Source of the DNA: an uncultured Clostridia bacterium
GTDB lineage: Bacteria; Bacillota; Clostridia; Oscillospirales; Acutalibacteraceae
Direction: 5' to 3'
Length of the DNA: 6,021 nucleotides
NCBI GenBank assembly: GCA_944382025.1
Contig: CALWMQ010000070.1
Coordinates: forward strand, 1-6,021
Part shown: piece after piece, positions 1-4,628 of the stretch
Layout of the letters: every line of letters begins with the position of its first letter
Numbering within the stretch: position 1 is the first letter of the stretch
Made by a program: the position numbers and the translations under genes
Notes under the pieces: generated by a model
What the model was told of the DNA's origin: nothing
What the model saw: the letters and a program-made list of their open reading frames with translations, nothing else
Databases searched by the model: none

Positions 1-417
1 CAGGTTCAGCTTGCTGACCTCTTTCTTAGGCAGCAGGTCGAAGGTGCCGTCCTCCTGCATCTTGTGCAGCTGCTCCAAGCGGTCGATGCGGTGCCGGATG
101 GTCTTGAAGTTGGTGAGCATGCCGCCCAGCCAACGGGCGTTAACATAATAAGCGCCGGCACGGACAGCTTCCTCGCGGATGGAATCCTGAGCCTGCTTTT
201 TGGTTCCGACAAACAGCACGGTCTCGCCGTTGGCGGCCAGGTCACGGACAAACATGTACGCTTCTTCCAGCTTCCGAACCGTCTTCTGCAGGTCAATAAT
301 GTAGATGCCGTTGCGCTCTGTGAAAATATAGGGCGCCATTTTCGGGTTCCAGCGGCGGGTCTGGTGGCCGAAGTGAACACCGGCCTCCAACAGTTGTTTC
401 ATGGATACGACTGCCAT
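1..417 (-). CDS. rpsB: 30S ribosomal protein S2, N-terminal part (runs off window)
   Basis: Structural protein of the small ribosomal subunit, bound late in 30S assembly near the platform and needed for S1 recruitment in bacteria that have S1. Only the first 139 codons are inside the window; the family is usually about 230-260 residues, so the C-terminal part lies beyond base 1. The start is ATG at 417, giving MAVVSMKQLLEAGVHFGHQT, the standard S2 opening. Other hallmarks are RRWNPKMAPYIF (residues 21-32), the GIYIIDLQKT segment (37-46), LFVGTKKQAQ (68-77) and the WLGGMLTNF block (96-104). A consensus Shine-Dalgarno AAGGAGGA (434-427) lies 9 bases before the ATG. It has its own promoter (about 547-575) and a leader of about 120 nt, so it is probably transcribed apart from the upstream YlmC-type gene. 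In most bacteria tsf follows rpsB; that would be to the left of the window. Identification is very secure. Confidence 0.97.
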   Translation of the reverse strand, partial: MAVVSMKQLLEAGVHFGHQTRRWNPKMAPYIFTERNGIYIIDLQKTVRKLEEAYMFVRDLAANGETVLFVGTKKQAQDSIREEAVRAGAYYVNARWLGGMLTNFKTIRHRIDRLEQLHKMQEDGTFDLLPKKEVSKLNL

Positions 418-540
418 AATGCAAAATCCTCCTTGGTTTTTCCTCTGCGGGAACGACAAACCGATTGAGATTTTCGGCTGCCTCTCCGGTATCCGCCTAT
501 GGCGGCACCAACCGGAGCAAAATTCCCACATGCGTTTTGC
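418..540 (-). ncRNA. Structured rpsB mRNA leader, candidate autoregulatory element
   Basis: This leader lies between the predicted rpsB transcription start and its ATG. It contains a two-tier hairpin at 484-517: outer stem CTCCGGT/ACCGGAG (7 bp, perfect), an asymmetric internal loop, then inner stem CCGCC/GGCGG closed by a 3-base loop. A further 6-bp stem can form between GCAAAA at 540-535 and TTTTGC at 522-517. A second TTTTGC copy at 426-421 sits between the Shine-Dalgarno and the start codon, so the 5' end could pair there instead. Many ribosomal protein genes are autogenously controlled through leader structures, and S2 leaders are known in Proteobacteria. I do not recognise this one as a named Firmicute family, so the regulatory role is inference. 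Confidence 0.45.
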
Positions 541-546
541 CGAAAT

Positions 547-575
547 AGTATACCACGTGGCGCTCTATTCCGCAA
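547..575 (-). promoter_or_regulatory. SigA-type extended -10 promoter for rpsB
   Basis: Read on the minus strand: -35 TTGCGG (575-570), a 17-base spacer, and -10 TATACT (552-547) preceded by TGG, which makes an extended -10 element. Predicted transcription start is near 540, leaving a leader of about 120 nt before the rpsB ATG. Spacing and extended -10 are near ideal; the -35 is weak, which an extended -10 commonly offsets. Confidence 0.72.
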
Positions 576-651
576 GCCTATTCCTCATTTTTGGGGATTT
601 GACCCAATATATGGATTTTCAGCATCCTGGATTGGATAATTTGTCAACAGA

Positions 652-960
652 TCAACGCGAACAAAAAATACCATTCAGAATTCCCGCCCGTTTATTGTGG
701 GGACCGCATCCACAGGGCGGCATGGGATGATTTACCAGGATGGTTTCTTCCCCTATGACCTCGATCTCTTTCCACCCAATCACAATATCTTCCTCGTGCC
801 CCATGAGGCCCATGCATTTTGACCGTCCATGAATCACAATCGCTACCAGCTGCGCGGTGCATGTATCTACCTCCACATCGTCCACACAGCCCAGCCGTGT
901 CCCATCGCAGACATTGATGACTTCCTTATCATGCATGTCCGTAATTCTGCAAAGCATCAT
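652..960 (-). CDS. YlmC/YmxH-family PRC-barrel sporulation-associated protein
   Basis: Small protein of 102 residues whose residues 11-77 follow the YlmC/YmxH PRC-barrel pattern: KEVINVCDGTRLG, VDDVEVDTCTAQLVAIVIHG, then EEDIVIGWKEIEVIGEETILV. The family is found in spore-formers, often next to sigG as here; its molecular role is not established and no catalytic residues are expected. The domain normally ends near residue 80, so the last 20-25 residues (PMPPCGCGPH onward) are an extension. Eight cysteines in 102 residues (4, 18, 25, 34, 49, 83, 85, 100) is unusual for the family and could reflect metal binding or chance. A GGGGAGG Shine-Dalgarno precedes two adjacent ATGs: spacing is about 5 bases to the one at 960 and 8 to the one at 957, so either may be used. 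It is divergent from sigG and co-oriented with rpsB. No terminator is visible before the rpsB promoter. Confidence 0.85.
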   Translation of the reverse strand: MMLCRITDMHDKEVINVCDGTRLGCVDDVEVDTCTAQLVAIVIHGRSKCMGLMGHEEDIVIGWKEIEVIGEETILVNHPMPPCGCGPHNKRAGILNGIFCSR

Positions 961-1035
961 CCATTCCTCCCCTATTCAATCGTATAGCAATATATGCTTT
1001 CTCTGCCTCAAAAAGACTTCCTCGACAGGTTTTTC

Positions 1036-1066
1036 CTGTATGTTTTTCCTCCAAATGGCAATACTG
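1036..1066. promoter_or_regulatory. Candidate SigF/SigG-type promoter for sigG, with mirrored weaker match toward ylmC-type gene
   Basis: On the plus strand GTATG (1038-1042) fits the forespore sigma -35 pattern GHATR. Seventeen bases on, AATACTG (1060-1066) matches five of seven positions of the -10 pattern CATACTA. The start would be near 1073, about 28 bases before the preferred sigG codon. On the minus strand the same bases give GTATT (1064-1060), a 17-base gap and CATACAG (1042-1036), also five of seven. SigG autoregulation and SigF-dependent sigG transcription are known in Bacillus subtilis. The match here is by eye only. Confidence 0.4.
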
Positions 1067-1090
1067 GAATAGTAATTCCATTTGAGAGGG
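1052..1090 (+). promoter_or_regulatory. sigG leader: overlapping palindromes and ribosome-binding site
   Basis: GAGAGGG at 1084-1090 is the only Shine-Dalgarno-like sequence before sigG. It ends 1 base before the GTG at 1092 (too close) but 10 bases before the TTG at 1101, which decides the start. Two inverted repeats overlap here: CAAATGG (1052-1058) with CCATTTG (1078-1084), and TGGAAT (1065-1070) with ATTCCA (1075-1080) around a 4-base loop. They share bases 1078-1080, so they cannot both form. They lie directly beside the ribosome-binding site. A leader structure that dampens sigG translation has been described in B. subtilis; a similar role here is inference. Confidence 0.45.
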
Positions 1091-1100
1091 CGTGCCGTGT

Positions 1101-1868
1101 TTGTACAATAAGGTGGAGATCTGCGGCATCAATACCGCGAATTTGAAAGTACTCAGCGAAAGTGAAAAAATTCGGCTGCTGAAACTGGCTCAGGATGGTG
1201 ATAAAAAAGCCCGTGAGGAATTGGTCAATGGCAATTTACGCCTGGTGCTCAGCGTTATCCAGCGTTTTACCCAGCGTGGTGAGAATTTGGACGATCTGTT
1301 CCAAGTAGGCTGTATTGGCCTGATCAAGTCCATTGACAACTTCGATTTGAATCAAAATGTCCGCTTCTCTACCTATGCCGTACCCATGATCATCGGCGAA
1401 ATCCGACGGTATCTCCGGGATAACAACTCCATCCGTATCAGCCGCTCTATGCGGGATACCGCTTACAAAGCCATGCAGGCAAAAGAACGGCTTACTATCG
1501 AGAATCTCCGTGAGCCCACAGTAGAGGAAATCGCCAAGGAATTGGACCTGCCTAAAGAAGACATTGTCATGGCCTTGGAGTCTATTGTGGAACCGGTATC
1601 CCTATACGAACCGGTCTACTCCGATGGCGGGGATACCATTTATGTCATGGACCAGGTAGGAGACCATAACGATGACACCAATTGGCTGGATGAAATCGCC
1701 CTCAAGGAGGCCATCCGCAACCTCAATGAACGGGAAAAACGTATCCTGAACCTCCGCTTCTTCAAAGGAATGACCCAAATTGAGGTGTCGGCGGAGATCG
1801 GTATCTCCCAGGCTCAGGTGTCCCGGCTGGAAAAAGGAGCCCTGGATCGGATCAAAAAGCAGATCTGA
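1101..1868 (+). CDS. sigG: RNA polymerase sporulation sigma factor SigG (late forespore)
   Basis: Sigma-70 family factor that directs late forespore transcription after engulfment. From TTG at 1101 it has 255 residues, close to the 260 of B. subtilis SigG. The diagnostic N-terminus NKVEICG (3-9) is present. Region 2 includes LVNGNLRLVLSVIQRF (41-56), DDLFQVGCIGLIKSIDNFD (64-82) and the -10-binding block FSTYAVPMIIGEIRRYLRD (89-107). Region 3 covers about 112-165, with REPTVEEIA at 138-145, and region 4 about 205-253, with the helix-turn-helix near 224-247 (TQIEV...GISQAQVSRLEK). Asn43 aligns with B. subtilis Asn45, reported to matter for the anti-sigma factor CsfB. I prefer TTG at 1101 over GTG at 1092 because the GAGAGGG ribosome site sits 10 bases from the TTG but only 1 from the GTG, and because MYNKVEICG matches the family N-terminus. 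A TTG start would fit low expression. The gene runs opposite to spoIIGA-sigE, which is unusual. No U-rich terminator is visible downstream. Confidence 0.96.
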   Translation: MYNKVEICGINTANLKVLSESEKIRLLKLAQDGDKKAREELVNGNLRLVLSVIQRFTQRGENLDDLFQVGCIGLIKSIDNFDLNQNVRFSTYAVPMIIGEIRRYLRDNNSIRISRSMRDTAYKAMQAKERLTIENLREPTVEEIAKELDLPKEDIVMALESIVEPVSLYEPVYSDGGDTIYVMDQVGDHNDDTNWLDEIALKEAIRNLNEREKRILNLRFFKGMTQIEVSAEIGISQAQVSRLEKGALDRIKKQI

Positions 1869-1883
1869 CCATGGCCCCCTAGT

Positions 1884-2159
1884 CTACGGCCCAACCTCGT
1901 TCTCTTTGGAACCCTCGATGGTGGAATCAGGGAGAAATCCTTCTGTTCTCCGTCTCTTATCACCGATAGTCTCTCCCGTTCCACCAGAGGCCCCAAAACG
2001 CGGCAGTCGGCAAAAACATATATCCGCCATTCCGCCCCAACCGACGGATATCGGCAAGACAATGACCCCTGCAGGTACGGGGTTCTCTCCCGACAGGCTG
2101 CCGGCATCACGTTCAGGGCCGGGGAAACCGCCGATAACGAAGCTCCTCTGTCGCCCCAT
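1884..2159 (-). CDS. Unassigned 91-codon ORF directly after sigE (doubtful)
   Basis: I do not recognise this protein. It would begin at ATG 2159, one base after the sigE TGA, an arrangement compatible with translational coupling, and end at a TAG at 1884. The predicted product begins MGRQRSFVIGGFPGPERDAG, is Gly/Pro/Arg-rich, has no clear membrane segment and has a charged C-terminus. Against it: there is no good Shine-Dalgarno, the region is GC-rich and poor in stops on several frames of both strands, and part of it could fold as RNA. For it: the coupled start and position at the end of the spoIIGA-sigE transcript. I would treat it as hypothetical until a homologue with a conserved frame is found. 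Confidence 0.22.
   Translation of the reverse strand: MGRQRSFVIGGFPGPERDAGSLSGENPVPAGVIVLPISVGWGGMADICFCRLPRFGASGGTGETIGDKRRRTEGFLPDSTIEGSKENEVGP
1920..1985. repeat. Two-tier inverted repeat between convergent sigG and sigE
   Basis: GGTGGAA (1920-1926) pairs perfectly with TTCCACC (1979-1985). Inside it GGGAGA (1930-1935) pairs with TCTCCC (1972-1977), leaving only a 3-base/1-base internal loop between the two stems. A small TATC-ACC-GATA hairpin sits inside the loop. No T-run follows on either strand, so it is not a classical intrinsic terminator. It would be present in the 3' ends of both sigG and sigE transcripts. Confidence 0.45.
2012..2051 (-). terminator. Weak candidate terminator of the spoIIGA-sigE transcript
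   Basis: On the minus strand ATATCCG (2051-2045) pairs with CGGATAT (2026-2020), followed three bases later by five T (2016-2012). The stem is only 7 bp with a loop of 18, so termination strength is doubtful. It also lies inside the unassigned ORF after sigE, and the two calls weaken each other. Confidence 0.28.
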
Positions 2160-2160
2160 T

Positions 2161-2880
2161 TCATTCCGCCCGTTCAATATCCTTTTTCAGCCGCTTGATA
2201 ATCTTTTTCTCCAGGCGGGAAATATATGACTGGGAGATCCCCAATAAATCCGCTACTTCTTTTTGCGTGTGCTCCTGCTGCCCGTTAATGCCAAAACGCA
2301 GCTGCATGATCAGCTGTTCCCGTTCTGATAGCCGGGCTACGCATTCCAGCAAAAGATCCCGCTCCGCTTCCTGCTCGATATCCCGGTTCACCAGATCCGG
2401 ATCACTCCCCAGAATATCCGACAACAGCAGCTCATTGCCATCCCAATCCACGTTCAGCGGCTCATCAATGGACATTTCACTGCGGGTCTGGCTGTTTTTC
2501 CGCAGGTACATCAGGATCTCGTTCTCTATGCAGCGGGAGGAATAGGTAGCCAGCTTGATATTCCGGCTGGGACAGAAGGTATTGATCGCCTTGATCAGGC
2601 CGATGGTCCCGATAGATATCAGGTCTTCAATCCCTACACCGGATGATTCAAATTTCCGGGCTATGTATACCACCAGCCGCAGATTGTGGGTGATCAGCAG
2701 CTCCCGGGCCGCCGGATCTCCGGCCTCAATGCGCTGAATAGCCGCCGCTTCCTCCTCCGCGGACAACGGCGGAGGAAGCGTATCCGCCCCATTGATGTAA
2801 TATACCCCTTCCCCGCACCGTTTCCGCCAAACCTTCCGCCACCACAGCAGCAGCCTCCACCACCGGTTTTTCAGTTCCAT
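2161..2880 (-). CDS. sigE: RNA polymerase sporulation sigma factor SigE precursor (early mother cell)
   Basis: Sigma-70 family factor for early mother-cell transcription, made as an inactive precursor that SpoIIGA cleaves after septation. With ATG at 2880 it has 239 residues, the length of B. subtilis SigE. The first 25 residues before VYYIN (26-30) equal the B. subtilis pro-sequence length, and cleavage is expected around Tyr27/Tyr28. The pro-region is basic and Trp-rich (WWRLLLWWRKVWRK, 7-20), suited to membrane binding. Hallmarks follow: LPPPLS (35-40), NLRLVVYIARKFE (66-78), IEDLISIGTIGLIKAINTF (84-102), IKLATYSSRCIENEILMYLRK (108-128), DEPLNVDWDGNELLLSD (139-155) and the region 4 helix-turn-helix TQKEVADLLGISQSYISRLEK (205-225). 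I chose 2880 over in-frame ATGs at 2907 and 2886 because of this exact N-terminal fit and a GAGG ribosome site 8 bases upstream. The gap to spoIIGA is 44 bases, with no terminator, so they are surely one operon. Confidence 0.97.
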   Translation of the reverse strand: MELKNRWWRLLLWWRKVWRKRCGEGVYYINGADTLPPPLSAEEEAAAIQRIEAGDPAARELLITHNLRLVVYIARKFESSGVGIEDLISIGTIGLIKAINTFCPSRNIKLATYSSRCIENEILMYLRKNSQTRSEMSIDEPLNVDWDGNELLLSDILGSDPDLVNRDIEQEAERDLLLECVARLSEREQLIMQLRFGINGQQEHTQKEVADLLGISQSYISRLEKKIIKRLKKDIERAE

Positions 2881-2924
2881 AAACATAGCCTCATCCGCCC
2901 TTTCCATCCCTATCCTGATCCCTT

Positions 2925-3830
2925 TTATTCCGCCATCAGCCCGCCCAGGTCACTGCCCACAAGCGCCTCATATTCTCCTCTGCCCAAAACAGGGCATACC
3001 GCTATGTACACTCCGCTGATCTCCTTACAATACCCGTCCGGAGCACAGATGGCCGCCTTCTTTGCCTGAAATGCCGGAAGAAGCCCGTCACCGCCTACCG
3101 TCTGGAATGGGATCAGCCGTAAACGGGATTGTACCGCCAGAGCGCTGCTCCCGGTTCCTCCCAGTCCCGTGGACAGCCCGGAAGCTTCAGAATGCGCCAG
3201 TGCCTCCTTCAGTCCGGGCGGCAGGACATGGGCAATAGCCGCATAGCGTACCACTGCCACAGGACTGCCGGAAAACGGTTCCACCAGATGCAGGCCCGTA
3301 TCGTATAATGCCCGTATCCGGACCTCCCCCCCGCCGCAGTCCAGCGCTAAGGTGAATTCCCGGTTCTGAGGCGCTTTTTTCCGCACAAAACGGTCGTACA
3401 GCCGAATACACAGATAGCTGAACACTGTCAACCCCACCAACAGCAATGGCGGAACGTCATAATAGACCACCCCGTTGGCTACCACGAAACCGGACGGCGC
3501 CGCGAAAAACCAGACCGCGGCGGCAATCCCGGCAAAGACCGCGGAACTGATAAAAAACACCAGCAGCTGTTTGAGATACCCTTTGAAGCCGATCCACGGA
3601 AACGCCGCGAGTACGATAAGGCTGGCTGCTGCCAGCTTGATCCCAAAAGACAAAACTGCCGGCATTCGGGGAAGAAAAATCAGGCAGGAACAAACGCCTC
3701 CCAGCAGCGCTCCCGCCACAATCCGCCATCGCCGGACCGGGTTCCGGAGAACACGGGATGTGGCTGACAGCAGCAGGTAATCCACAAACCAGTTCAGCAC
3801 TATAAGTACATCCAGATAAATCACCGGCAT
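2925..3830 (-). CDS. spoIIGA: SpoIIGA, membrane aspartic protease that processes pro-SigE
   Basis: Integral membrane protein that matures pro-SigE in the mother cell when triggered by SpoIIR from the forespore. The 301 residues compare with about 309 in B. subtilis. Five hydrophobic segments fill the N-terminal half: about 4-23, 36-54, 59-79, 87-111 and 128-146. The soluble C-terminal half holds the aspartic protease motif DTG at 177-179 within ALYDTGLHLVEPFSGSPV. SpoIIGA is thought to act as a dimer, each subunit giving one catalytic Asp. The start is ATG at 3830, giving MPVIYLDVLIVLNWFVDY, the usual family opening. GAGGGG lies 10 bases upstream, slightly far. A 5-codon reading frame (ATG at 3838) overlaps this start. 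The gene is first in the spoIIGA-sigE operon, with a candidate Spo0A-controlled promoter upstream. Position and motifs make this identification secure. Confidence 0.96.
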   Translation of the reverse strand: MPVIYLDVLIVLNWFVDYLLLSATSRVLRNPVRRWRIVAGALLGGVCSCLIFLPRMPAVLSFGIKLAAASLIVLAAFPWIGFKGYLKQLLVFFISSAVFAGIAAAVWFFAAPSGFVVANGVVYYDVPPLLLVGLTVFSYLCIRLYDRFVRKKAPQNREFTLALDCGGGEVRIRALYDTGLHLVEPFSGSPVAVVRYAAIAHVLPPGLKEALAHSEASGLSTGLGGTGSSALAVQSRLRLIPFQTVGGDGLLPAFQAKKAAICAPDGYCKEISGVYIAVCPVLGRGEYEALVGSDLGGLMAE

Positions 3831-3865
3831 CCCGTCATTTCCCCTCTTCCGTTTTCGTACCTCCT

Positions 3866-3899
3866 ATTATAGCCATGGAAATTGGCGGATTATGCCGAA
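3866..3899 (-). promoter_or_regulatory. Candidate spoIIG-type promoter with Spo0A-box-like sequences
   Basis: On the minus strand a perfect -10 TATAAT (3871-3866) lies 32-37 bases before the spoIIGA ATG. No -35 stands at 17 bases. At exactly 22 bases upstream is TTCGGC (3899-3894), which belongs to TGCCGAA on the plus strand, one mismatch from the 0A box TGTCGAA. Ten bases nearer, TGGCGGA (3883-3889) matches five of seven. The B. subtilis spoIIG promoter is known for a 22-bp spacer with 0A boxes overlapping the -35. The -10 is clear; the boxes are imperfect. Confidence 0.55.
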
Positions 3900-3935
3900 G
3901 GTGCGGGGATCCCGTTTTTTTCCTTGTCCGCCGGA

Positions 3936-3942
3936 TTTGACA
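3936..3942 (-). promoter_or_regulatory. Distal Spo0A-box-like site upstream of spoIIGA
   Basis: TGTCAAA on the minus strand matches the 0A box core TGTCRAA. Counted from a start near 3859, it lies about 80 bases upstream, similar to the distal Spo0A site of B. subtilis spoIIG. A single 7-base match alone is weak; position is the main support. Confidence 0.35.
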
Positions 3943-4015
3943 GCGCTTTTCTGTGAATTCGGCACCCTAATTGTGGCTGAAATGTAAACTATTGTTAAAG
4001 AAATGATTGAATCCC

Positions 4016-4044
4016 TTGCGTATGAAATAAAGATCCCTTAGAAT
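4016..4044 (+). promoter_or_regulatory. Candidate promoter of lemA
   Basis: TTGCGT (4016-4021), a 17-base spacer and TAGAAT (4039-4044) make a plausible SigA promoter with a weak -35. Transcription would start near 4051, giving a leader of about 70 nt. The -10 and start point lie inside the palindrome at 4036-4056. Confidence 0.45.
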
Positions 4045-4056
4045 ACTAATCTAAGG
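4036..4056. promoter_or_regulatory. Perfect 7-bp palindrome over the lemA promoter, candidate operator
   Basis: CCTTAGA (4036-4042) and TCTAAGG (4050-4056) form a perfect inverted repeat with a 7-base centre (ATACTAA). It covers the predicted -10 and transcription start of lemA, a typical place for repressor binding. I cannot assign it to a known regulator. Confidence 0.4.
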
Positions 4057-4121
4057 TATATCATGCCATTGTGCCGGTTTCCGCTGGGAACCGAAGCGAA
4101 GAAAGGAAAGGGCTATCCATC

Positions 4122-4628
4122 ATGAAAAAAGGAACCATCATCGGTCTGAGCGTCCTGGGCGTTGTCGTGATCCTGGCGGTCAGCATTTTGGGCTGGGGTT
4201 TCTCCGCCTATAACAGCTTGGTCACCCAGGAGGAAAATATCCATTCCAAAGCCGCTACCGTGGATGTGCAGCTTCAGCGCCGGTCCGACCTGATCCCCAA
4301 TCTGGTCAATACCGTCAAAGCTTACGCCGCCCACGAAGAAGAAATATTCACGGCGGTTTCCGAAGCCCGTGCCAAGCTGGCCGGAAGCACCACCATGGAT
4401 GAAAAAATTGAGGCGGACAGCGAACTGACCAGTGCCTTGAACCGGTTGCTGGCTATTTCGGAGGCTTATCCTGACCTCAAGGCCAGTCAGAACTTTATCG
4501 CCCTCCAGGATGAGCTGGAAGGCACTGAAAACCGGATCGCCACCGCCCGCAGGGATAAAAATGAGGCGGTACAACATTTCAAAACCACCCAGCGGCGGTT
4601 CCCTACCTCCATCATCGCCGGTAAGTAA
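4122..4628 (+). CDS. lemA: LemA family protein, truncated by an in-frame stop
   Basis: Membrane-anchored LemA-family protein of unknown biochemical role, here paired with a TPM-domain gene as is common. ATG at 4122 is preceded by an AAAGGAAAGGG ribosome site with a 9-base gap; the upstream in-frame ATG at 4071 lacks one and is rejected. The N-terminus has a transmembrane anchor (residues 5-26), then the helical domain with YNSLVTQEENI (30-40), VDVQLQRRSDLIPNLVNTVKAY (47-68), YPDLKASQNFIALQDELEGT (116-135) and ENRIATARRD (136-145). It stops at residue 168 (TAA 4626-4628) after RRFPTSIIAGK, about 24 codons short of the usual end. The missing tail remains in the same frame beyond the stop. Near the end, positions usually Tyr or Asn are Lys (RRDKNEAVQHFKTT), hinting at decay or poor sequence quality. 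Function as a protein is therefore uncertain, although the anchor and helical core are intact. Confidence 0.88.
   Translation: MKKGTIIGLSVLGVVVILAVSILGWGFSAYNSLVTQEENIHSKAATVDVQLQRRSDLIPNLVNTVKAYAAHEEEIFTAVSEARAKLAGSTTMDEKIEADSELTSALNRLLAISEAYPDLKASQNFIALQDELEGTENRIATARRDKNEAVQHFKTTQRRFPTSIIAGK

Noticed and set aside
64..468. Open frame of 134 codons on the plus strand
   Set aside because: It is a shadow of rpsB on the opposite strand, with no ribosome-binding site or recognisable product.
642..647. Consensus TTGACA on the minus strand between the YlmC-type gene and rpsB
   Set aside because: No acceptable -10 stands 16-18 bases downstream; the extended -10 promoter at 547-575 fits better. 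The overlapping 0A-box-like TTTGTCAAC on the plus strand has no promoter in a suitable place.
401..730. Open frame of 109 codons on the plus strand
   Set aside because: It covers the rpsB promoter and leader and overlaps the YlmC-type gene; it has no ribosome-binding site and no protein family features.
1814..2164. Minus-strand frame of 116 codons in the sigG-sigE gap
   Set aside because: It extends antisense into sigG and competes with the better placed coupled frame; no ribosome-binding site.
1780..2229. Long frame overlapping the sigG end and sigE end
   Set aside because: Starts inside the sigG region 4 coding sequence and ends inside sigE in antisense; Arg/Pro/Ser-rich composition is typical of an out-of-frame reading.
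2881..2907. Earlier sigE starts at 2907 and 2886
   Set aside because: They add 9 or 2 residues before a pro-sequence that already has the exact family length from 2880, and the GAGG site is correctly spaced only for 2880.
4071..4121. Upstream ATG extension of lemA
   Set aside because: No ribosome-binding site before it, and the added residues precede the normal lysine-anchor N-terminus; the site at 4102-4112 points to the ATG at 4122.
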